Source of the DNA: Gnetum montanum
Taxonomy: Eukaryota; Streptophyta; Gnetopsida; Gnetales; Gnetaceae
Reading direction: 5' to 3'
Length of the DNA stretch: 40,326 nucleotides
Assembly: GCA_015680685.1 (NCBI GenBank)
Contig: MNCI01017497.1
Coordinates: 445,669 to 485,994, forward strand
Part shown: piece after piece, positions 11,844-21,084 of the stretch
Numbering within the stretch: the stretch's first letter is position 1
Layout: each line of letters opens with the position of its first letter
Notes under the pieces: model-generated
The model's database searches: none
Seen by the model: the letters and a program-made list of their open reading frames with translations, nothing else
Told to the model about the DNA's origin: nothing
Position numbers and translations under genes: made by a program

Positions 11844-13090
11844 TTATTGGAGAAGATCAAATGGTACTAGGGGTGGTGGTTCCTGAGGCTCTGAGGGACA
11901 TTCACCGACTTCACACACTGGTAGTGTTTGAGGTGGCTGCAGTTGTCCTACTACTGCTATGACTTTAGGTGAGAGGCGAAAAGCATCCAACAGTGCTTTC
12001 ATTTTCTCCTCCTTACTCCTAGGATCATGCATTGTCCATGTAGCTTTCCCAATGTGGGTTAGAATGGGCACATCCCAAGGACACGAGATTATTGGGAACA
12101 ACTCCTTAGCATTGACAAACTAGGTAGCAAATTATTTATGTTCAATGTCGAATACTCTTACTATGTTCTTAAGCTCCTGGTAGTCATTCACTCATCTAGC
12201 TAGGTTCTCAGTGATAGATCGTTAATCTTCGAATCGTCCTCTGAGAACTTCGAGTTTAGCGTTAGTAGCCTCAAGCTTTTTCTTGGAGTCCTTGTGGTGT
12301 TTGAACTTAGCCTCATATAGTAGATACAAGCTATCCACTTATTTTTCCAACTCTAAACATGCCTATCCAGCAATCAGCATTTCTAGGTTTACATAACAGA
12401 AATTGGCCAACTCCATGTACTCTGTCATCTCCTTGATTTGAAACACCTTCAAGTAGATCTCTACTTTGTTATAAGTGTTAATCCCATCAAGGATGGGCTG
12501 CCACATATTTATTCCTTGCTGGAGTTGCTAGAGAGCTTCATTCAATTTCACCTTTGTCATCTAAATTTTCTTTTCATTCACTTCCTTCTGCAAATTGACC
12601 TAGTCCTTGTAGTGATTTTTCACTTTCTCAAATTTGAGTGCTTCATTCTTCTAGGCGACGATCTCGATGGTCAATTTCTGACACAAGGTGCATACCTCTT
12701 CCATTGATAGATTATGGTTCTCTACAGCCAATTTCCTCTTTTCAATGTTTCCCCTGGCAAGCTACTCCTACTATTGATGAATGAATTCTTACATTTGATC
12801 TTTCTATGCATCAACATCTCGTAGGTGATGATTATGTGTGATCAATGATTCATTCTTTTGGTGCATCTGATTCAAGTTCTTTTTGATTGAGTACGTTTTA
12901 GCTTCTACTATAGGCTATTTAAAGATGGCCATCAGTACCTCCTCCTCAGCCTTCTGAAATTGTTCTTGAAGCTATTTGATAGTTTCATATTTTGTCATTG
13001 TTGGGTTAAGGATTGCTTATTCTACAAGTCATTCATGAAGTTTAGAAACCTCCATAGACAAGCTTTGATTTTGCTCTTGGATCATTTCTA
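11844..13090 (-). pseudogene. Element D ORF3, C-terminal part
   Basis: Minus-strand coiled-coil reading frame that ends at a stop codon at 11844, about 220 bp before the polypurine tract. It aligns along its length with copy A at about 1700-2640: shared blocks include KNHYKD, KLNEAL, YMELANFCYVNLE, RSITENLA, NDYQELKNIVRVFDIE, PWDV and HDPRSKEEKMKALLDAF. The last 85 residues are open, ending in a Pro/Glu-rich tail; upstream the frame is cut by about a dozen stops, many where Gln is expected. The right edge at 13090 is an abrupt junction with a 49-bp LTR fragment of element B. About 600 bp of ORF3 corresponding to A 1060-1690 are missing here and at 18141, so B's insertion was followed by a deletion. 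Confidence 0.75.
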
Positions 13091-13139
13091 CTTAATATCA
13101 CATACCCGATATCGAGACCTAGAAAACCATGATTTATCA
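13091..13139 (-). repeat. Truncated 3' LTR of element B
   Basis: 49-bp piece ending GATTTATCA, matching 18092-18140 (ending GATTCATCA), with the polypurine tract TACCCCCATG (plus-strand view) beside it. The remaining 840 bp or so of this LTR are deleted; element D ORF3 follows directly on the left. Confidence 0.8.
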
Positions 13140-13309
13140 TACCCCCATGACTAAATAAAAACTCTTCCTCAAGTCAAACAAAGTGAGGAACAATTTCATT
13201 CAATTACAAACAGTGGATAGGTATGGGATTATTGAATGAACATGGACTGTTTCATGTCGCAATGTGGGATTAAACAAAATCTAGACACAGACACAAAATA
13301 CAAAACTTG

Positions 13310-13500
13310 TGGAACTCATGTGGTTCCTGGTGGTGGGGGCTTCTCCATGGCGGCCTTTCCTTTGTCTTGTGCTCTAAGCTTCTAAAATTGATATCTTTGA
13401 AGAAGTGCCTGAAGTTTCTTCTCTTCTATTCGAGGATCATGAGCCATCCATGCTGACACATAAAAGGACATGTAATGATTCTAAGGAACATTCAATAAAA
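13310..13500 (-). pseudogene. Element B ORF3, C-terminal remnant
   Basis: Third copy of the ORF3 C-terminal signature: on the minus strand it reads W-MAHDPRIEEKKLQALLQ, followed by a Pro-rich tail near 13330. It matches HDPRSKEEKMKALLD of D (about 12000) and HDPRGKEEKTKALLD of A (about 2590) and holds the same place, just upstream of the polypurine tract. The rest of ORF3 is absent. Confidence 0.7.
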
Positions 13501-14690
13501 TAATGATAAAGGAAAGAAAAAATTTGGCAATGGAGTACTTAGAGGGTATAAAATGATGTGGTGGTGTGTGCAACAAGTACAAATTACAAAAGTCACACAA
13601 GTGGGTCCTCACCAAAGCAAGTTCCAACCTATCATGCCCTCACATAACCACACCTTAAAATGTCTATAGGCACTAAAAGGTTTAAATACAATTCACACCT
13701 ATGCAACAAAACACACACAGGTTAAATGCCACTACGATGAGATATGAATTCTATGCCACACAAAACACAAGTTAGAAATACTTGGATAGTGAGATGAGAG
13801 AAACTATAGAAGGAATTGCAGAGATTGAGATCTAAGGTAATTTACCCTAGGCACAATGAATCCAAAGTGTTTTGCATGCTTAAGATACCATTAGCCTTTC
13901 ACTCTAAGATCCAGACCAAGTCCATATCTCTGATCAATGACATCGCATTATTTCATCCAATGATAGACAACCATAAGAGCATCATGACAGCAAGGTGTAC
14001 GATCACTTGGCATTTTTTCCAAGGGAGGAGTGATTCAAATTTATCTACAACATGTTTTTCTTGATCTTTTCTTTTCTATTTTTCTTCTTTTTCTTTTTTT
14101 GACCATTTGGTACTTTGTCTTTTCCAAAAGTGATCTAGAGAAGCCCCCAACCTTCAGGCATGGATGCATGTCTTTCCAGTGGAACCCCCCCAAAACAAGA
14201 TTGAGTTCCTTTATTGAGTGCCTTATCACAACTCTTACTCCCATTTTTCATTAGATCTACAAGGATCTTAGTACAACCAAGTGGCATGATAGCACATACA
14301 GATGTTACCAAAGAGAATCCACAAGTTCCCTTGATGTCACACCCTTACCATTCCCTCTTTGTCTATCACTCTTCGCTCTGGGCATAATGAGTACAAAGTT
14401 ACTTTAAGTTTTAATGATAGCAAGAATATCATCGTACACAAAGTAGAACCTCTTATTAATAGAATGGGTGGGTGGATGTCGTGGGCTCACTATCTAAATA
14501 ATTAATCCCTTGTGACTTGATAGCATAGAACAACACCTCAACTGATTGGTTACATGAGTGTTTTATTCATAGATGATATTACCCACAAAAAATAAAATGA
14601 AAAATTGAAAAATAAGAAATAAGAAAACAAAAAATTGTAAAACTAAAGAAAAGGAAAAACATTTACTAATTCTACTTGTTAGAATGGGGG
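13500..14690 (-). other. Noncoding spacer of element B
   Basis: No convincing ORF. It shares blocks with the spacer of D at 19860-20566: 'CAAGTGGGTCCTC', 'CATGCCCT' and 'GCATAACC' occur near 13605-13655 and 19990-20040; an 'ACCTTCAAGCATAAGTGCATGTC' type block occurs near 14150 and 20450, followed in both by T-rich or C-rich runs. A T/C-rich tract lies at 14050-14105. At the gag boundary a 7-bp hairpin (ATGGGGG at 14684-14690, CCCCCAT at 14695-14701) resembles the polypurine tract sequence. Confidence 0.5.
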
Positions 14691-17087
14691 GTATCCCCCA
14701 TGACTAAACCTTTGATCATGGCGAGAATTAATAAATGGAAAGTTTGGCTTCATGCATGTTGGAAATATTGGGGTCTAGTCATATCTAAACCACTAGGTGT
14801 CTTTTGGTGTGGTGGCAAGAATGTACCCAGATTGGGATTCACACATGTGATTAAAGTAGGCATAGTGGGGCAGATTATAAGATGTGGTCATGTGATAAGG
14901 AGCTGACCCACTATGGCACCTGTGACCATGAAACGGTATGCAAGGATCGATATGCCTCCTCATGTTGTCGTATTCATTAGGCCACATGGTGGTTGTAGTA
15001 TTGATTGGTGGCTTAGATAAGGTAATAGGAGGCATTGAGTTTGAAGACGAAGGTGCATCACAATGCTGGGCTTGTGATGAGTTGGAGGATGCAATGGGTT
15101 TAGAACTGTGATGTCTCTTTCTATAGCCATGCCTAAAGAAAGGACACTTCTAACATTGTGGAGAACTCCCACTACTGTTGATAGTAGTAGCACAAGTGAT
15201 GTTCGTTGGTTGATGCTATGGTGTCAAACCTTCCAATACAACTAGTGGAAATGTAGAAGGAGGTGGAGGATGAGAATATTAAGAGTAAGGAGGAGTGTAA
15301 AGAACATGAGGTGGTGATCCCATAGGAGAGGACATGGGTTGATGATACTTGGGAGAATGATAACAATGAGGTGAAGCAGAAGATGGTGATCTAGTTGGAG
15401 AAACAGGATGTTGAACATAATAAGCACTTAGTTTCAGGGGATATGAAGGGTGTGGTCCATTTGGCGATGGTCTCCCTCATGACTGGGGGTTTTTCCACTA
15501 TGGTTGAGCACAATAATAACGCCAGTAAGAATTTTCCCATGGATAGTATGATGAGTTGTGGAACTGCCCATAAAGTTGTGGGACAATGATGCACCCAACC
15601 ATGTACTTTTATACAAAATCTAGATGTAACATTCTTCCCCAATGCTCATGTAGATGTGACAAGATTGGGCATTGTCCTTTTGAATGATCGTATAGGCAAA
15701 CATCGCATTGATACTTATGTTTTTCATTTGAGCCCCTATCCTCATTTTCTTCAGCCCTTCTTTCCAATTGTCTAATGGTGTTCTACCTTGTTTCTCTATT
15801 TGGCATCCTCTATTTGTTCTAGGTATCAGAGTGATCATGCATGGTTCTACCTCCAATAATGTTTGCATATTCTCTACATTTTTCATGTATCCACTTTGTC
15901 ATTTTATTAATCTTTGCCTTGATTTCATCGAGTGATTTTAGTATTGGCAAAGATGAGGATGGTTCCACCTCATCAAGGTAAATTGATTTCTCCTCTTCAT
16001 GATCATGGACCTTCATTACTTTAAGAGTGCGGTCCTATTGAGATCTTTCAACACTCTTCCATTTGGCTATTTCTCCTTCTTCTTTTGCTACCTGCTTAAT
16101 AAGATCTTGGAATTGGTGGGTTCGTAGTTCATACAGTTAACTTGGGACATACATCCCTAGGGTCTCCCTTGTTTCATTACAGAGCCCATCCATGATGTGA
16201 TACATTAGCCTTTCCTCACAGAACCCATGGCCTAGGCAGTTGTTTAATAGTGAGTAATATCTTTCTAAGGTCATGTCCAAAGGTCCATGTTGCCCTTGTT
16301 TCCACTCCTAAATTTGTCTCCTCAAGGCTAACACTCCTGCATAGGTTTGATATCTTTCTTTGAAGAGTTCTACCATTATTAGCCAATGGCAAATTGATTT
16401 TGGTTTTAAAGACCTATACAATACTTTTGCTTGGCCAACGAGTGTCATAGGAAAGAGCTTAAGTCTTTGTCACCCATTATCAATGTTGTTCCATGTGCAG
16501 GCATCGTAGAAGGCTTGTAAATGGTGTTGTGGATTCAAATCATAGCCTCCTGAGAACTTGGGAAAGTTGTTTAAATCAAGTTTGGGTAGACGGCTTTTCT
16601 TACAATTCCTACGGGATATTTGAACAACCTCTATTATATGCATTAGGCTCTTAGTGGCTAGCAGGGGTTCATCGTCACTAAATAAGTTGGGAGTTTGTGA
16701 GTGAGGATGATGTTATCTATGTTCATGTTGGCGATCCTAATTTTTCCTGTGAGTTTTGTTTTTATTTCTACGCCAACCCCTTAAGAAATAGTCATCTATG
16801 TCACGACCTAATGTTGAAGGGATAGAGGAGGAGAGAGAACTGGAAGACTCATCATGATTTTTGTAAGTCTCCCAATCATCCACTGATGTATTCTTGCTAA
16901 CCATTGAGAAGACCCTAGGCCTTATGGACCCCCTTGTTCTATGGGATGTCCCATCCTCACTAAAGGTGTTTAAGTTGGATGACAAGAGTCCTTGAGTATT
17001 TTTGGGATGTCCCTGAACATATGAAACTCCTGCATAAGATTGGGTACTCCAAACTTCTTCTTCATCATAAATTGCCTCACTAGTCAT
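14690..17087 (-). pseudogene. Element B gag
   Basis: Minus-strand Ty3/gypsy gag. The first 116 codons from ATG at 17085-17087 are open and Ser-rich. The capsid-like core (about 16600-16040) fits the plant retrotransposon gag family: LNNFPKFSGG, H-LQAFYDAC, RLKLFPMTLVGQAKVLYRSL and LFKERYQ. A linker with acidic and coiled segments follows (16016-15819). A zinc knuckle CDVCLYDHSKGQC (C-x2-C-x3-H-x4-C, spacing typical of plant gypsy gag) lies near 15690. The C-terminal part (15600-14700) is Pro/His/Tyr/Ser-rich. The frame is cut by about ten stops, several at expected Trp or Gln codons. The product would be the structural protein of the virus-like particle; this copy is dead. Confidence 0.8.
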
Positions 17088-17231
17088 TATGTTAACATTG
17101 TCTTGTGAGAGAGATATTGTTGTGAATTGTGTGTGACTTAATTGAAATTAAATTCTTTTCTAAAAGATATATCATTAATACTTTATTATAGCAATATTGT
17201 ATGATATAACTAATATAGATAACTAGCACCA

Positions 17232-17250
17232 TCCCCGACAACAGTGCTAA
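17232..17250 (-). promoter_or_regulatory. Primer binding site, tRNA-Asp type, of element B
   Basis: Directly inside the 5' LTR the minus strand reads TTAGCACTGTTGTCGGGGA. The site expected for tRNA-Asp in plant Athila/Tat elements is TGGCGCCGTTGCCGGGGA after a T. The four differences are all C-to-T or G-to-A. The site fixes the element's orientation. Confidence 0.75.
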
Positions 17251-18140
17251 TGATGAGCACCGAGGTACCCCTACGCTCAACCATATGAATATAAGATTGT
17301 ATGCATGATTTGGTCAAACTCTATGGATGGACTAGTTGTGGTACCTAGATAGTTATATGTTGATCGTAGTTCGTTGTCTTCCCACCTAAACTAGTATTTT
17401 CTTTGTCACATATGGTTTAGTCCAAAGTAAAGTGTATGATGTGATTTCTAATATTATGCTACTCCTAAAGACAATGAAAAATAACTTGATTAAACTAATA
17501 AGCAATAGGAAACAAAATCTAAGCTAGCCTAAGTGCAATGAGCATTCATCCTTAATCATCTGTGCACATCTTGAACTTTGTGTACTACTTCTAGAATTAC
17601 TAGGCACAAATTTACTTAAAGCACTAGTTGACATGCTACTGGGTTACCACGTAGTTACACTTAAATGTTTGTGATTACGATGTACTCATTCTGCATTAAC
17701 AATAGGAATAGTAAATGAAGATAAAATAAATATTAACTAAGAAAATAACAATAAATAATAAATAAATAAAACAAATTAAAAGCTAAGTGAATGCTACAAT
17801 GATGGAGTAATCTCGATCTTTATTGCTAATCATGTGCATGTCCAAGTACATCATACTCGAACAAAGGTTTCATACAATTACAAGCATCACACTATGGGCA
17901 TGCACTTAGGAAAGGAAAGGAATTGAAAACTAACTGAAAATTGACAAAAAGATTTGACCTAAAGACTTACCAAAAAGACTCTTCCTTTCCTGTGCGTTCG
18001 AGTGCTATATTTATAGGCTAACATAGGAATCACGATATCATGTATACAATATCGTATCCAAGTTGTGATATCCGATACCCGATATTGTGTACTTGATGTC
18101 ACGTACCCGATATCGAGGCCTGGCAAACCATGATTCATCA
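17251..18140 (-). repeat. 5' LTR of element B
   Basis: 890-bp LTR, TGATGAG at the left end and TCATCA at the right (plus-strand view), flanked by the primer site on the left and element D ORF3 on the right. On the minus strand the U3 has several GATATC/CGATATCG-like motifs (18020-18120) and a TATA box in CCTATAAATATAGC (about 18004-18017). It shares the GGTACCCCTACGCTCAACCATA block with the other family LTRs. Confidence 0.85.
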
Positions 18141-19110
18141 ATCAGGCTATGATGTTGTTTCCTAAGTGGGTGGTGGTGGTGGTAGCTCCTCTTCTTAAGT
18201 TGTCATTGGCATTTTATCCTTCATGATTTCTACCCATGAGGCCAAGGGAACATGTCTATGAGTGTTGTTAGAGTAGTGAACAATGCCTGCCCTTTTGCAA
18301 ATTTTTCTAATGAGGCATGGAAAGGGTAGGGTCTTCCTTCCATGTTCATTTTCTTTGAAATGTTTTTCAATCTCTAAGTATAGAAGTTTTGGAAGGTTAA
18401 CAAGGAACTTCGCACTTAGAGTGGTGCATACTCAGGTGGAGAAAGTAGTCACCTTGCTTGGCCTCACCATTGGATTGAGGTGATAGGCCACAATCTTAAA
18501 ATAAATCTACTCCACCAGTGTGAGTGCACCATACTCCTTACAGTCAACCCCGTAGCAGTGTTGGGTCCACTTCCTTTTGGCCTCAAGATTACCTTTTGTA
18601 GACAATTTAGTCAACTGTGTTCCTATGTCAGGTAACCCAAGTGCCTATGCAATGGCTTCTACCAAGTAGGACACTTGAATGTCCTTGATCTTGACAATAG
18701 ACCTTGGCCTTCAGCTACTCCAGAAGAGATAGGTATCTCCCATGTACCATTCTCCACTGGACGTGATAACTCACATGGAAGAGGTCTGTAGTTATGTTTT
18801 ACCATCCTCTTGAGCTTTCTCCAAAAATGGCTCAAAGTTGATCTCTTAAAGAATCAATCTTTGAATGTCCCAGGACCAAATGCTATCTAGGCAGGCTTGA
18901 GTCAAAGTGACCTCAAGCCTTGGCATAGGTCCAAGCACTTCTCCACTTTGTGATTGTTTGGTTGGCACTTCTTCCTCTGGAATTTGTTGGATAGATTCCA
19001 CTTTGGGCTCCTCCCAAAGAGGTCCTATTGCATGGGTCACCTCTAGTAGTTCTTGACCTTGTTCTTGCTAGCCCCTTCCATCTCTAGGTCATTTCTCCTA
19101 TGGTTGTGAG
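18141..19110 (-). pseudogene. Element D ORF3, N-terminal part
   Basis: Minus-strand reading frame with a 64-codon open stretch at 19040-18846 and further coding to 18141, cut by about ten stops. It aligns with copy A at about 415-1060: FEPFLE, SGEWYMGDTYL, SIVKIKDI, NLEAKRKW, CKEYGAL, YFKIVAYHL, TTFST-VCTTLSAKFLVNLP, then a segment RKTLPFPCLIRKICKRAG. The last block is like the LYFPSLIT-LC segment I recall from Athila ORFs ('putative plant transposon protein' domain). It breaks off at 18141 where LTR B starts; the C-terminal part resumes at 13090 after a deletion. Function unknown. Confidence 0.75.
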
Positions 19111-19139
19111 GGTTCTCCTTCCTATGAACATTTTTGTTT

Positions 19140-19860
19140 ACATGCCATTTATAATCACAATAAGACCATGGATTAGCAATCATTGTGTAACCTTAAAACA
19201 ATTGGGATACCTTAAGTTTTGAGGATAGTTACACTTGGCTAAGTTGTAATTATGGTTTATTTAATTAACCCAATTATTATTTATTTTATGTGTTATTATG
19301 AATAATTCATCCTAGAGGTTGTTGGAAGGGATAACTTGGGAAAACTTTGATGTTTATATATGATTAAGGTTATTAACCCTTTGGGGAAGTTAGGAAAATT
19401 TCCAAAATATTTCATCGATTTTTCATTGGAAACCTTAAGGTTTGTGACCCCCATGATAAAGATCTTACCTCTAATAAGCACAAGATCAAAAAACAAAGTG
19501 ATTTGGACAAATGGTTGGGAAGTTATGAGCTCTGGAGGGTTTTGGGCTCTAAAAAATTACAAAATTTCCCCGTGTGTTATAAACAATTTGCAAAAAATTC
19601 CGAAGTGTTTGATAGTATATATAGGATCTAAGCATTGCATCGACAAGCCCTAGTCGATGAGGCCTCTTCGATGTAGTTGGCTGCATCGATGAGGCCTCAT
19701 TGACATAGTCAACAACCACCGTTGACTTGGTCAAACTTATAAAATACAAGGAATTTTTAGATGAAATTGGGGTCAAATGGAAGCTCAAAAGACCAAGAAT
19801 AGTATGAAAACATGAGAAGAGGGTGCTGAAACTCATGAATTTTGGAAAAATAAGAAAATT
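19140..19860 (-). promoter_or_regulatory. LTR-like promoter segment upstream of D ORF3
   Basis: Two near-palindromic GAGGCCTC modules (19654-19672 and 19685-19704) lie upstream, on the minus strand, of a TATA box (CCTATATATAC, 19614-19625). This is the same order as in the D LTR (modules 11525-11600, TATA 11466-11479). I could not find TGATGAG/TCATCA ends or target duplications, so it may be a truncated LTR of a related family inserted in the spacer, or an internal promoter for ORF3. The open frames on both strands here (116 and 97 codons) look like chance. Confidence 0.4.
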
Positions 19861-20566
19861 TTGTTTAGTGGATGAATGAAATGAAAGATTAAGGAGCACT
19901 ATGCGATTTATGCAATGGAAAATGCAAAAGATAAGATTGTAGTGATGTCAAATGTAAGGAACTGTAACTAACCACGTCAAGAGCTATGCAAGTGGGTCCT
20001 CCCCATAATAGGCTCATGCCCTTTTTGCCCTTGCATAACCTCAAGTAAAGAGTCCATGGGCCCCATAGTCAATTAATGGTCATGAAAAGTTAAAGACCAA
20101 CCCAAAAGAATCTACTCGAGAATCCCAACACATCAGACCAAGACATAAAGCATAACATAGAACTTGGCAGTGAGGTGAGTTATGGTAGCATGGATGGATT
20201 ATAGAGAAGGTGGAATGGAGTTCCAAATTGAGGTAATAAAAAGTCCCTTGTGTAATTTGTGGTTAAAATGACCTAGGAAGTTCCATCTTTAGTCCAAACC
20301 AAAACCATCCACTTTCAATAACTTCGCACTACCACTCTAAGACTGATTCACCCACTTGAGACACAAGAATGCCTCCACAAAAAAACCATCATTCCATAAG
20401 GAGAAGAAAAGAGAAGTAAGAAGTAAGAGAGTGGGCCTTAGTTAGAGGGGACCTTCAAGCATAAGTGCATGTCGTTCAAGTCCCATAACCAATGCTTGTA
20501 TTCCATTTATTTGTCCAAGGGGTGTGTTTTGAATTCCCATTATTTTGTTTTGTTTTGTTTTTTTTT
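19861..20566 (-). other. Noncoding spacer of element D
   Basis: No credible ORF. Blocks match the spacer of element B (13540-14170) in the same orientation and order, which supports B and D being one family. It ends in a T-rich TTTTG repeat (20540-20566) that runs into the sequence gap. Confidence 0.5.
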
Positions 20567-21018
20567 NNNNNNNNNNNNNNNNNNNNNNNNNNNNNNNNNN
20601 NNNNNNNNNNNNNNNNNNNNNNNNNNNNNNNNNNNNNNNNNNNNNNNNNNNNNNNNNNNNNNNNNNNNNNNNNNNNNNNNNNNNNNNNNNNNNNNNNNNN
20701 NNNNNNNNNNNNNNNNNNNNNNNNNNNNNNNNNNNNNNNNNNNNNNNNNNNNNNNNNNNNNNNNNNNNNNNNNNNNNNNNNNNNNNNNNNNNNNNNNNNN
20801 NNNNNNNNNNNNNNNNNNNNNNNNNNNNNNNNNNNNNNNNNNNNNNNNNNNNNNNNNNNNNNNNNNNNNNNNNNNNNNNNNNNNNNNNNNNNNNNNNNNN
20901 NNNNNNNNNNNNNNNNNNNNNNNNNNNNNNNNNNNNNNNNNNNNNNNNNNNNNNNNNNNNNNNNNNNNNNNNNNNNNNNNNNNNNNNNNNNNNNNNNNNN
21001 NNNNNNNNNNNNNNNNNN
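20567..21018. other. Assembly gap, 452 N
   Basis: Continuous run of undetermined bases between the D spacer and the C-terminal end of D integrase. The apparent 160-198 codon frames across it are artefacts of the Ns. The gap starts in a homopolymer T run. Confidence 0.98.
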
Positions 21019-21084
21019 CCCCATGATTGAGTTGGAAGGAGGAGATCTAAAAAATAGAACGTGGTTGTGCATCTGTTGAGGCGG

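Larger units (their letters stand above)
13091..18140 (-). mobile_element. Athila-like element B, nested, lacking pol
   Basis: Minus-strand element inside ORF3 of D: 5' LTR (18140-17251), tRNA-Asp-type primer site (17250-17232), gag (17087-14690), spacer (14690-13500), a short ORF3 C-terminal remnant (13500-13310), polypurine tract (CATGGGGGTA, about 13140-13149) and only the first 49 bp of the 3' LTR (13139-13091). Reverse transcriptase, RNase H and integrase are absent between gag and ORF3, so the copy is either an internal deletion or a non-autonomous derivative. The 49-bp LTR fragment differs from the matching end of the 5' LTR at about 8 positions, nearly all transitions. Confidence 0.75.

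Noticed and set aside
19549-19899. 116-codon minus-strand frame upstream of ORF3
   Set aside because: Overlaps the GAGGCCTC modules and TATA box; composition is noncoding and no homologous frame appears in copies A or B.
20469-21079. Open frames of 160-198 codons on both strands
   Set aside because: They consist almost entirely of undetermined bases in the 452-N gap.
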